Of a stretch of 7,617 bases of DNA, positions 1 through 6,424 are shown in pieces. Both the position numbers and the translations under genes were made by a program. The DNA lies in assembly GCA_012971835.1 (NCBI GenBank), contig JAAZFR010000014.1:1-7617 (forward strand), given 5' to 3'. Each line of letters opens with the position of its first letter. Within the stretch, counting starts at the first letter, position 1. The stretch comes from Erysipelotrichia bacterium. GTDB taxonomy: Bacteria; Bacillota_I; Bacilli_A; RFN20; CAG-826. The notes beneath the pieces were generated by a model. It was not told the DNA's origin and did not search any database. It worked only from the letters and a program-made list of their open reading frames with translations.

Positions 1-14
1 GTAGGAGGTCAATA

Positions 15-1193
15 ATGGAAGTAAGAATTGAAAATCTTACAAAAGCCTTCACAAGTCAGAAGGGACCAGAAGTTATTGCGGTCAACAACATGTCCTTCGT
101 TATTCCAGACGGAAAACTCGTTGGACTCCTAGGCCCATCCGGTTGCGGAAAATCAACCACCCTTTACATGATTGCCGGTCTTCACAAACCGACAGAAGGC
201 AGAATCTTTTTTGGAGATGAAGAAGTTACCAACGTTCCCCCGGAACATCGTGGTATCGGTCTTGTATTCCAAAACTATGCGCTTTATCCACATTTCACCG
301 TTCGACAAAACATTACCTTTCCATTAGATAATGTCCGCCCCAAACTATCGAAACAAGATAAAGAAGCAATCGCACACGAAATGGCTCGCATTGTTGATAT
401 CGAACCATACCTTGATCGTAAACCAAAAGAACTCTCCGGTGGACAACAGCAACGTGTTGCTATTGCCCGTGCTCTTTCTAAGAGACCGAAAGTTCTTTTA
501 CTTGATGAACCGCTTTCTAATCTCGACGCGCGCTTAAGATTACAAACACGCGAAGAAATTAAAAGAATTCAACGCGAAACTGGTATTACAACCGTTTTCG
601 TCACCCACGACCAAGAAGAGGCGATGTCGATTTCGGACACAATCGTTGTTATGAAAGATGGTGTCGTACAACAAATCGGCGAACCACAACATGTTTATGA
701 CGAACCACAAAATCTATTTGTTGCTAAGTTCCTTGGATCACCAGCAATTAATATTTTTGACGGCGAAATCAAAAAAGGTGTTCTCTTTGTCGAAGGCGTT
801 GAGCTCGAGAAAAACGATCTCTACAAAAAACCACACGTTCTTGTAGAGAAAATCGAATTGCCACGCGAATTAGATGAAAAAGGCAACCCTATCGGTGAGC
901 CAAAATATGAGACAAAGACAACTGAAATTCACGACCGTCATGTCAAAGTGGGTATTAGACCAGAAGCCTTCCGTCTCAATCAGGAAAACGGTAGAATTTC
1001 CGTTAAAAAGCATTACATTGAGCACATTGGGCGCGATATCTCGATTGTTGGAGAGATTGATGGTCAAAATGCCAGTCACATCAAAGTTATTATTCCATCG
1101 GAATTAAGAGTAAAAATTGTTGATAAGGAAGTATCAAATTTCGAACCGGCTCGCTTCTACGTTTTTGAAGAAAGCGGCGAGAGAATTAAGTAA
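15..1193 (+). CDS. CUT1-type ABC importer ATP-binding subunit (MalK/UgpC/MsmK-like)
   Basis: This is the cytoplasmic ATPase that powers a carbohydrate-type ABC importer; the family works as a homodimer bound to two permeases. Visible motifs in the 392 residues are Walker A GPSGCGKST (about 40-48), Q-loop Gln86, signature LSGGQQQR (140-147), Walker B VLLLDEP (160-166), D-loop SNLDAR (168-173) and switch His198. All catalytic residues are present. The C-terminal part has the MalK-like GSPAINIF and VGIRPEAF (about 311-319) blocks of the TOBE/MOBE regulatory domain. The stretch between them (about 249-312) is charged and some 20 residues longer than I recall for E. coli MalK. The ATG is preceded by AGGAGGT with a 5-base gap, which fixes the start. 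The gene leads a cluster with both permeases and two binding proteins, so it is probably a dedicated ATPase, although MsmK-type ATPases can serve several importers. The substrate cannot be told from this subunit. Confidence 0.96.
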   Translation: MEVRIENLTKAFTSQKGPEVIAVNNMSFVIPDGKLVGLLGPSGCGKSTTLYMIAGLHKPTEGRIFFGDEEVTNVPPEHRGIGLVFQNYALYPHFTVRQNITFPLDNVRPKLSKQDKEAIAHEMARIVDIEPYLDRKPKELSGGQQQRVAIARALSKRPKVLLLDEPLSNLDARLRLQTREEIKRIQRETGITTVFVTHDQEEAMSISDTIVVMKDGVVQQIGEPQHVYDEPQNLFVAKFLGSPAINIFDGEIKKGVLFVEGVELEKNDLYKKPHVLVEKIELPRELDEKGNPIGEPKYETKTTEIHDRHVKVGIRPEAFRLNQENGRISVKKHYIEHIGRDISIVGEIDGQNASHIKVIIPSELRVKIVDKEVSNFEPARFYVFEESGERIK

Positions 1194-1216
1194 CCGGTTG
1201 GTGAAAAGGTAACACA

Positions 1217-2278
1217 ATGACCGAGAAACCTAACCTAAACGAACAAAGTACCGAAGTCGAAGTGACTGAGAATTTGTCGATTGGCTCATATACCAGCGGC
1301 AATACTCTCCAAGTTGCGAAACCGACATGGTACATGCCGGAGTGGCTTAAAGCCCTAATTGCTTTAGTGCCCGCTCTTTTCTTCCTTATCATTTTTATGA
1401 TTTATCCTATCATTAATACCTTCCTTCTTTCTTTCTTGGAGGATTTTAACTGGATTGGCGGATCAGGATCATCTTTCGCGATTATCAACTGGGCTTATTC
1501 GTTATCCCCAGATTTTCGTGGAAATGCAGCTTTCTGGTCGTTCAATAACTATGTTAACGTGTTAAGTGATCCAGGTTTCACAAATTCGTTGCTCAATACG
1601 GCAATTATGGTTGTTGTTAGCGTTCCGCTTACAATTGTAATCAGTTTGCTTTTAGCAGTATGTTTAAACTCAATTAAAGTTCTACAAGGATTTTATCAAA
1701 CCGTTTTCTTCCTTCCATACGTAACAAATTCCATTGCTCTTGGCATGGTTTTTAATGTTATGTTTTCCAAAGGAGGACCGATAAATAGTCTCTTAGGCCT
1801 TGATTTTAACTGGTTGCTAGCTGCAGCCGGCGCATCTCGCTGGTCGATGTTCTTTGTTATTACCATTTATTCAGTTTGGAATGGATTGGCCTTTAAGATT
1901 CTCGTCTTTATGTCCGGTCTTGCCACGATTGATAAACAGTATTATGATGCAGCCCGAATTGACGGCGCTTCGAAAATGAAAATCTTCACACGTATTACTG
2001 TTCCGCTTTTGTCTCCGCAAATTCTTTATATTACTATAACTTCGTTCATCGGAGCCTTTAAAGCCTACACCTCTGTTATCGCCTTGTTTGGTAATGGAGC
2101 GTACGACTTTGGTGGCACCGGCGGTAAAGAATGGATGACTGTTGTCGGTTATGTTTACATCATGATGCAGAGATCGCAAATTGGACGTGCTGCCGCTGCA
2201 TCTATTATTCTTTTAATCGTTATTTTAACAATTACATTAGTACAGACCCTCGTTTCTAAAAAACGGGTCCACTATTAG
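1217..2278 (+). CDS. ABC sugar-type permease, MalF/UgpA family
   Basis: This is an integral membrane subunit of a CUT1 importer (353 residues), one half of the heterodimeric channel. About six hydrophobic segments can be seen near residues 45-70, 125-150, 160-182, 208-230, 265-287 and 325-346. The cytoplasmic coupling loop (EAA motif) that contacts the ATPase is at about 243-268: YDAARIDGASKMK, then ITVPLLSP. The first 40 residues are a polar, acidic, Glu/Thr/Ser-rich cytoplasmic tail. The first extracytoplasmic loop (about 71-124) is moderately long but nothing like the large P2 loop of enterobacterial MalF. The ATG follows AAAAGGT, a moderate Shine-Dalgarno site, 23 bases after the ATPase stop. 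It pairs with the next gene, which encodes the MalG-like half. The family assignment is secure; the substrate is not. Confidence 0.95.
   Translation: MTEKPNLNEQSTEVEVTENLSIGSYTSGNTLQVAKPTWYMPEWLKALIALVPALFFLIIFMIYPIINTFLLSFLEDFNWIGGSGSSFAIINWAYSLSPDFRGNAAFWSFNNYVNVLSDPGFTNSLLNTAIMVVVSVPLTIVISLLLAVCLNSIKVLQGFYQTVFFLPYVTNSIALGMVFNVMFSKGGPINSLLGLDFNWLLAAAGASRWSMFFVITIYSVWNGLAFKILVFMSGLATIDKQYYDAARIDGASKMKIFTRITVPLLSPQILYITITSFIGAFKAYTSVIALFGNGAYDFGGTGGKEWMTVVGYVYIMMQRSQIGRAAAASIILLIVILTITLVQTLVSKKRVHY
2245..2269 (+). other. imperfect hairpin at the end of the first permease gene
   Basis: GACCC (2245-2249) pairs with GGGTC (2265-2269) and GTTT (2252-2255) with AAAC (2261-2264). The TC at 2250-2251 is bulged and the loop is CTAAA. 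The hairpin ends seven bases before the TAG stop and just upstream of the next Shine-Dalgarno site. No T-run follows, so it is not a terminator. It could affect mRNA stability or ribosome access between the two permease genes, or be chance. Confidence 0.3.
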
Positions 2279-2279
2279 G

Positions 2280-2286
2280 AAAGGAG
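2280..2286 (+). promoter_or_regulatory. ribosome binding site that decides the start of the second permease
   Basis: AAAGGAG directly follows the TAG stop of the first permease. Two in-frame ATGs lie after it, at 2288 and 2294. The first leaves one base of spacing, too close for initiation; the second leaves seven, which is normal. The start is therefore placed at 2294. Confidence 0.75.
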
Positions 2287-2293
2287 CATGAAA

Positions 2294-3253
2294 ATGGCTG
2301 AACATGAGATTTACTTTACATCGCGTAAGCAAATGATGCTCTATAGGGGTCAAAGAATTTTTACCCAAGTGCTTTTATATGCTTTCCTAACTTTATTTGG
2401 ACTCTTCATCGTTTTCCCGTTCTTCTACATGGTTGTCACTTCATTAAAAAGTGAAATTCTCTATGATAGTGAGGCGGCAAGAAAGCTTATTAGTTTAGTT
2501 CCTCAATTTGAAAGTGTTTATGGACTTAACGATCAAGGTAATTTCGTGCGGACTTGGCAATTATTTGACAATTATCGCATCGTTCTTGATTCATCGAATA
2601 ATTTCTTTGTCTACTATATGAACACGATTATCGTCTCGGTTGTTTCAACTGCCTTTACTGTTGTAACTGCCGTTTTAGCGGCCTTCGCGTTTGCCCGCCT
2701 AGAGTTTAAAGGTAAAAACGTTCTCTTTACGATTATTTTGGCAACGATGATGGTTCCTGGCGAAATGATGGTTATTACTAACTTCCAAACGGCGGCGACT
2801 TGGGGCTGGCAAAACACGTATGCGGCTTTGATATTTGTTCATGGCGTATCCGTTTTCTACATCTTCTATCTCCGGCAAACTTTCCAACAAATTCCGAATG
2901 AATTGTTCTTAGCTGCCAAGGTTGATGGCTATGGGCATTTCCGTTACTTGTGGCGCGTTATGGTGCCGATTGGCATGCCAACTGTCGTCACGATTATTAT
3001 TCTCTCCTTAATGGGTTCGTGGAATGCCTTTATTTGGCCAAACCTCATCGCTAGTGGTACGAACCCGACATTTGGTCATACGATGCGCTTGGTTTCTAAT
3101 GGTCTTATGTCTTTGTTCCAAGGCGAATACAGTTCTGAAGATACGATTAAGGTGGCGGCGTCAATGGTTATTACCCTTCCGCTCTTTGTCTTCTTCTTAA
3201 TCTTCAGAAAATTTATCATGCGCGGCGTGAGCCGTTCGGGTATCAAAGGTTAA
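2294..3253 (+). CDS. ABC sugar-type permease, MalG/UgpE family
   Basis: This is the second integral membrane subunit of the importer (319 residues from the chosen start). Hydrophobic segments lie near residues 25-50, 108-135, 143-165, 175-195, 228-250 and 287-307. The EAA coupling loop is at about 201-229: PNELFLAAKVDGYGHF, then VMVPIGMP. The C-terminus FIMRGVSRSGIKG is the characteristic ending of MalG/UgpE-type permeases. The extracytoplasmic loop between the first two segments (about 51-107) is polar. The ATG at 2294 is preferred over 2288 (which would add Met-Lys) because of Shine-Dalgarno spacing. The gene sits 15 bases after the first permease, consistent with co-translation of the channel heterodimer. 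Length is slightly above the roughly 280 residues usual for the family. Substrate unknown. Confidence 0.95.
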   Translation: MAEHEIYFTSRKQMMLYRGQRIFTQVLLYAFLTLFGLFIVFPFFYMVVTSLKSEILYDSEAARKLISLVPQFESVYGLNDQGNFVRTWQLFDNYRIVLDSSNNFFVYYMNTIIVSVVSTAFTVVTAVLAAFAFARLEFKGKNVLFTIILATMMVPGEMMVITNFQTAATWGWQNTYAALIFVHGVSVFYIFYLRQTFQQIPNELFLAAKVDGYGHFRYLWRVMVPIGMPTVVTIIILSLMGSWNAFIWPNLIASGTNPTFGHTMRLVSNGLMSLFQGEYSSEDTIKVAASMVITLPLFVFFLIFRKFIMRGVSRSGIKG

Positions 3254-3283
3254 TGATTGCATTTCGCAATTAATAAATTTTTT
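3254..3283 (+). terminator. weak stem-loop plus T-run between permease and binding-protein genes (possible attenuator)
   Basis: TGATTGC (3254-3260) pairs with GCAATTA (3266-3272) around an ATTTC loop, giving seven base pairs including one G-U. An AT stretch and six Ts (3278-3283) follow. The shape resembles an intrinsic terminator, but the stem is short and AT-rich and the T-run starts five bases after it. At best it is a partial terminator or an RNA processing/stability element that sets the ratio of membrane subunits to binding proteins. The 47-base gap holding it is the longest in the window. Confidence 0.35.
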
Positions 3284-3300
3284 AAGAAAGGAAAATCTAT

Positions 3301-4854
3301 ATGAAAAGATTTCTCAAAACAGTAACGATTGCATCAGCGGCGGTTTTGTCTCTTGCAGTGTTAAGCGCTTGCGGACCCAAAAACCGTGATTTCAATGTCG
3401 ATATGACAGTTGATACGCGTGGTGTGACAATTCAGTTCTGGACCGGCTTCGGTGCAGTAATTAATTCGACTCTCGAACCAATGCTAACTGAGTTCACGGA
3501 AGAAACCGGTATTATTGTCGAATACGAATCAAAAGGCGGATATGATGCCTTACAGCAGGCTATCAACCTTAGTGCGACATCCGAATCTTATCCTCACATC
3601 GCGAATGGTTATCCCGATCACTTTGCTGGATATATCGCTAGCGATATTATTCTTCGTCTTGATGGCTTTATCGAAAATGATAAAAACATTCCTGATAGTC
3701 GTGATGAAGGCGCTTTTACTGAATTGCCTGATTTCGATATCGACGATTTCTACCCTTCGTATATGGTTGAAAACCAGAGCCTCGAGTTCGATGCCGATGG
3801 TAATCCATACACTTTAGGCATTCCGTTTAATAAGTCCACTGAAGTAGCAGTTGTTAACAAAACAGCTTTTGATCTTTTTGCTTCACTTGATTCAACAATT
3901 AAAATTCCAGAGACATGGGATGAAGTTGCGACAATGAGCACCAAGATTAGAGGACTTATGACCAGCAAGGGTTACTATGGTAAAGTTGTTGGTGACGATA
4001 CAAACGCTTATCCTGACACAGATTCGATGCCGTCAGGCGTTAAGCAATTAATTTCCTTTGCCGATGTTACAGAGCAAAATTTCCGCGTCATGTCTTATGA
4101 CTCGCAATCAAATTACTTCATCACTGGCGTTCGTCAATGGGGTGGAGCGTATACGGAGATGGATCCACAAACACGTAAAGGTTATGTAACTTTTGATAAC
4201 GATGGTACTCGTGGCATGTTAACAAAAATGCGCGAATTATTTGATGCTAACCACATTGGTATTCCCCAAACTTGGGAAGAAGCTCAATATAGTTCCAATC
4301 CATTCAAATTAGGTCAAAGCTTAATGAACATTGGATCGAGTGGTGGTGTTATTAACGCCGTTCCTCAAGGTGATGCCTTTGTTGTTGAGGCTCATCCCAT
4401 CCCATATCATGCTGCGGACAAAAAATATGTTATCTCACAAGGTACGAACCTCGCTCTATTTGATAAAGGTTCTGATGCCGAGAAAGTCGCAGCTTGGAAA
4501 CTCCTTAAATATTTAACCCAATATAAGAATGGTCAATTCGCTGCCGGAACTGGTTATTATCCAACTGGTGTGAGGTCTTTTGAATCCGAAGAATATCAAG
4601 ATTATTACACAAACATCTTTACTTCATCGGGCGATAAATTGAAAGTTGGAGCCGCCAAAGTCAACTCCGATATTTATAATGGAGATGATTCGACATGGTT
4701 AAAATTCGTTGATCCAGGTTTTGTTGGCTCAAGTTATATTCGCCAAGAAGTGAACTTCATTATGCCTGAATTATTTTATGGCAATCCTCGTAAAACGGTA
4801 CAAGAAATCATTGATTACTATTACAGTATTTTCACTGACTACGTTCGTAATTAA
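3301..4854 (+). CDS. lipoprotein solute-binding protein of a carbohydrate-type ABC importer (first of two)
   Basis: This is a surface-anchored ligand-capture subunit (517 residues) of the family 1 extracellular solute-binding proteins (UgpB/MalE-like fold). The N-terminus has a Lys/Arg start, a hydrophobic core and the lipobox LSAC with Cys24, so it should be lipidated and held on the outer face of the membrane. Family features include TIQFWTGFGA (about 43-52), PETWDEV (203-209), IGSSGGV (344-350), a YVISQGTNLALFDKG block (376-390), the AAWKLLKYL helix (397-405) and GYYPT (418-422). It is longer than the usual 410-450 residues. The ATG follows AAAGGAA with normal spacing. It lies after the two permeases and 18 bases before the ATG of its paralogue at 4873-6408. 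The residues shared with that copy include YESKG, GYPDHFAGY, MVENQS, PFNKSTE and SYDSQ. The ligand is unknown: sugar, glycerol-phosphate ester, or nucleotide-derived product are all possible. Confidence 0.93.
   Translation: MKRFLKTVTIASAAVLSLAVLSACGPKNRDFNVDMTVDTRGVTIQFWTGFGAVINSTLEPMLTEFTEETGIIVEYESKGGYDALQQAINLSATSESYPHIANGYPDHFAGYIASDIILRLDGFIENDKNIPDSRDEGAFTELPDFDIDDFYPSYMVENQSLEFDADGNPYTLGIPFNKSTEVAVVNKTAFDLFASLDSTIKIPETWDEVATMSTKIRGLMTSKGYYGKVVGDDTNAYPDTDSMPSGVKQLISFADVTEQNFRVMSYDSQSNYFITGVRQWGGAYTEMDPQTRKGYVTFDNDGTRGMLTKMRELFDANHIGIPQTWEEAQYSSNPFKLGQSLMNIGSSGGVINAVPQGDAFVVEAHPIPYHAADKKYVISQGTNLALFDKGSDAEKVAAWKLLKYLTQYKNGQFAAGTGYYPTGVRSFESEEYQDYYTNIFTSSGDKLKVGAAKVNSDIYNGDDSTWLKFVDPGFVGSSYIRQEVNFIMPELFYGNPRKTVQEIIDYYYSIFTDYVRN
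3613..3633 (+). repeat. 21-base block identical between the two binding-protein genes (copy 1)
   Basis: This block encodes PDHFAGY and matches 5185-5205 base for base, although the genes have otherwise diverged at synonymous sites. The two preceding codons (GGT TAY) extend the near-match to 27 bases with one mismatch. It marks shared ancestry; local gene conversion or codon constraint are possible explanations. Confidence 0.6.
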
Positions 4855-4857
4855 TTG

Positions 4858-4867
4858 AAAGGTGGTG
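4858..4867 (+). promoter_or_regulatory. ribosome binding site that decides the start of the second binding protein
   Basis: AAAGGTGGTG lies five bases before the ATG at 4873. An in-frame TTG at 4855, immediately after the previous stop codon, would begin before this site and has no Shine-Dalgarno of its own. It would also add six residues ahead of a normal signal peptide. The ATG at 4873 is therefore the start. Confidence 0.8.
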
Positions 4868-4872
4868 TTTAT

Positions 4873-6408
4873 ATGAAACCACAAAAAATTGCAATTTTGT
4901 TTCCTTTAGCTGTAATGGCGGTTGGAGCTCTTGCAGGCTGTGATGGCGCGAGAGTTGACCCCTATAGCGTCGATTTATCGATTGATATTTCTGGTGCTAA
5001 TATTAGTTTTTGGGGGCCCTTTGGCGCAGATAATAACGCCATTGTTGAAGAATTAATCGGCGAGTTTGAGGAGCAGACTGGGGTTGATGTCGCTTATGAA
5101 AGTAAAGGCAGTTACGACCAACTTAAACAAGCGATTGACCTATCAGCTACATCACGCACTTATCCACATGTCGCTCTTGGTTACCCCGATCACTTTGCTG
5201 GATATGTAAGAAGTAATATTATTGTTCGTCTTGACTACTATTTTGAAAATGGTGATACATATGATTACGGAGAATACGATGAAGCTGATCGCTCATTCAC
5301 CATTTCTGATTTCTATGAAGATTACATGGTTGAAAATCAAAGTATTGAAATGAAAAATGACAGCGAAGGTTGGACCCTCGGCGTGCCATTTAATAAATCG
5401 ACAGAGATTATGACCATTAATAAAACCTTCTTTGATTGGGCTGTGACCGTTGATTCGGAAATCACTGTCCCGACAACTTGGGAGGAAGTTGGCGTTGTCG
5501 GTCCGAAAATCACGACCTTATTGACTCCGTTTTTTGGTAAAGTAATTGGTAGTGATAATCAACCATATGACGATGCTCAAGCAGCCATGGATGCAGGCAA
5601 AACTGTTGTATTGGATTTAACTAATTCAACTGCTGATTTATTCCGCCCACTATCATACGATTCACAAGCAAACCTATTTATTACCACCGTTCGTCAAAAT
5701 GGCGGAACATACACTGAAATCGACTACGCGACTGGAAAAGGCTATCTAGCCTACAATTCGCAAGAAACCGTTGCCGGTTTACAAGTTCTTCGCGATTTAT
5801 TTGATGATCGCGTCCTCGGTGTTCCAAAACTTTGGGAAGAATCGAAATATTCTTCAGGACCATTTAAAGACGTCATGGCCGTCATGGCCATCGGTTCGAC
5901 TGCAGGTGTGCAAAACAACGCACCGGCCGGTAATAAATTTACCTTAAGCGCTGCGCCTGTTCCCTACTCAAACGCGGAACGCAAATACGTTATTTCACAA
6001 GGAACAAATCTTGCGTTGCTTGATCGCGGAACCGAGAAAGAACGCGTTGCCGCTTGGAGACTTCTCCAATATTTATCAAAATACGCTAATGCCGAATTTG
6101 CTCAAAGAAGTGGTTACTTCCCATCTTGCGCTTATGCGGAAAATGACGAAGATTATCAAGATTTCTTGGCAAATCCTGGTTTCACAACTACCGAAAGAAT
6201 TAAAGCAGAGGTCGCAAAAGTAAACAGCAATGTGTATATCGACGATGCACAAAACTGGATTAAATTTGTCGATGCTCCATTCGTCGGTTCGGCTTATGTC
6301 CGTAATGAGATCGCCTCAATTCCTGAAGCTCTCTTCTTTACAACCGCAACCATTCAAGCGATTCTTGACGCATCGTACGCTAACATGCCCGAGTATGTTC
6401 GGCCGTAA
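4873..6408 (+). CDS. lipoprotein solute-binding protein of a carbohydrate-type ABC importer (second of two, paralogue)
   Basis: This is a second ligand-capture lipoprotein (511 residues), clearly a tandem duplicate of the gene at 3301-4854. The signal peptide ends in the lipobox LAGC with Cys23. Hand alignment of the mature N-terminal region (96 positions, from YSVDL) gives 55 identities with the first copy, and similarity continues to the C-terminus: MVENQS (152-157), PFNKSTE (172-178), SYDSQ (261-265), KYVISQGTNLAL (371-382), VAAWRLLQYL (392-401) and NWIKFVDAPFVGSAYVR (461-477). The copies differ most around residues 123-145 and 227-256, and at RQNGG (274-278) where the first copy has RQWGG; an aromatic-to-polar change there could alter ligand preference. 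The gene lacks permeases of its own and most likely shares those upstream. The nuclease lipoprotein starts 17 bases after its stop codon. Whether the two proteins bind different ligands, or one is a high-affinity or sensory version, cannot be told. Confidence 0.93.
   Translation: MKPQKIAILFPLAVMAVGALAGCDGARVDPYSVDLSIDISGANISFWGPFGADNNAIVEELIGEFEEQTGVDVAYESKGSYDQLKQAIDLSATSRTYPHVALGYPDHFAGYVRSNIIVRLDYYFENGDTYDYGEYDEADRSFTISDFYEDYMVENQSIEMKNDSEGWTLGVPFNKSTEIMTINKTFFDWAVTVDSEITVPTTWEEVGVVGPKITTLLTPFFGKVIGSDNQPYDDAQAAMDAGKTVVLDLTNSTADLFRPLSYDSQANLFITTVRQNGGTYTEIDYATGKGYLAYNSQETVAGLQVLRDLFDDRVLGVPKLWEESKYSSGPFKDVMAVMAIGSTAGVQNNAPAGNKFTLSAAPVPYSNAERKYVISQGTNLALLDRGTEKERVAAWRLLQYLSKYANAEFAQRSGYFPSCAYAENDEDYQDFLANPGFTTTERIKAEVAKVNSNVYIDDAQNWIKFVDAPFVGSAYVRNEIASIPEALFFTTATIQAILDASYANMPEYVRP
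5185..5205 (+). repeat. 21-base block identical between the two binding-protein genes (copy 2)
   Basis: Second copy of the block at 3613-3633, encoding the same PDHFAGY residues with the same codons in the downstream paralogue. Confidence 0.6.
5872..5889 (+). repeat. tandem 9-base direct repeat inside the second binding-protein gene
   Basis: GTCATGGCC occurs twice back to back and encodes Val-Met-Ala twice (residues 334-339). The aligned region of the first copy has the same length with different residues, so this is not an extra insertion relative to the paralogue. It is in frame and probably neutral, but is a potential slippage site. Confidence 0.7.
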
Positions 6409-6424
6409 TTAAGGAGGAAATGAT

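Noticed and set aside
1..14. Possible promoter at the left edge
   Set aside because: Only a Shine-Dalgarno site (AGGAGGT, 3-9) is visible in the 14 bases before the first start; there is no room for -35/-10 elements.
1192..1199. Perfect 8-base palindrome AACCGGTT at the end of the ATPase gene
   Set aside because: Too short and without a loop to act as a hairpin. It overlaps the stop codon and is common by chance, so there is no support for an operator.
1871..2179. Open frame of 102 codons on the minus strand inside the first permease
   Set aside because: It lies wholly antisense to a well-supported membrane protein gene, has no Shine-Dalgarno site worth noting and no recognisable motif.
3515..3817. 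Open frame of 100 codons, plus strand, inside the first binding-protein gene
   Set aside because: It is in an alternative frame of a clear coding gene, with residue composition typical of an out-of-frame shadow and no family resemblance.
4855..4872. TTG at 4855 as the start of the second binding protein
   Set aside because: It precedes the Shine-Dalgarno site and would add six residues ahead of a normal signal peptide; the ATG at 4873 is better placed.
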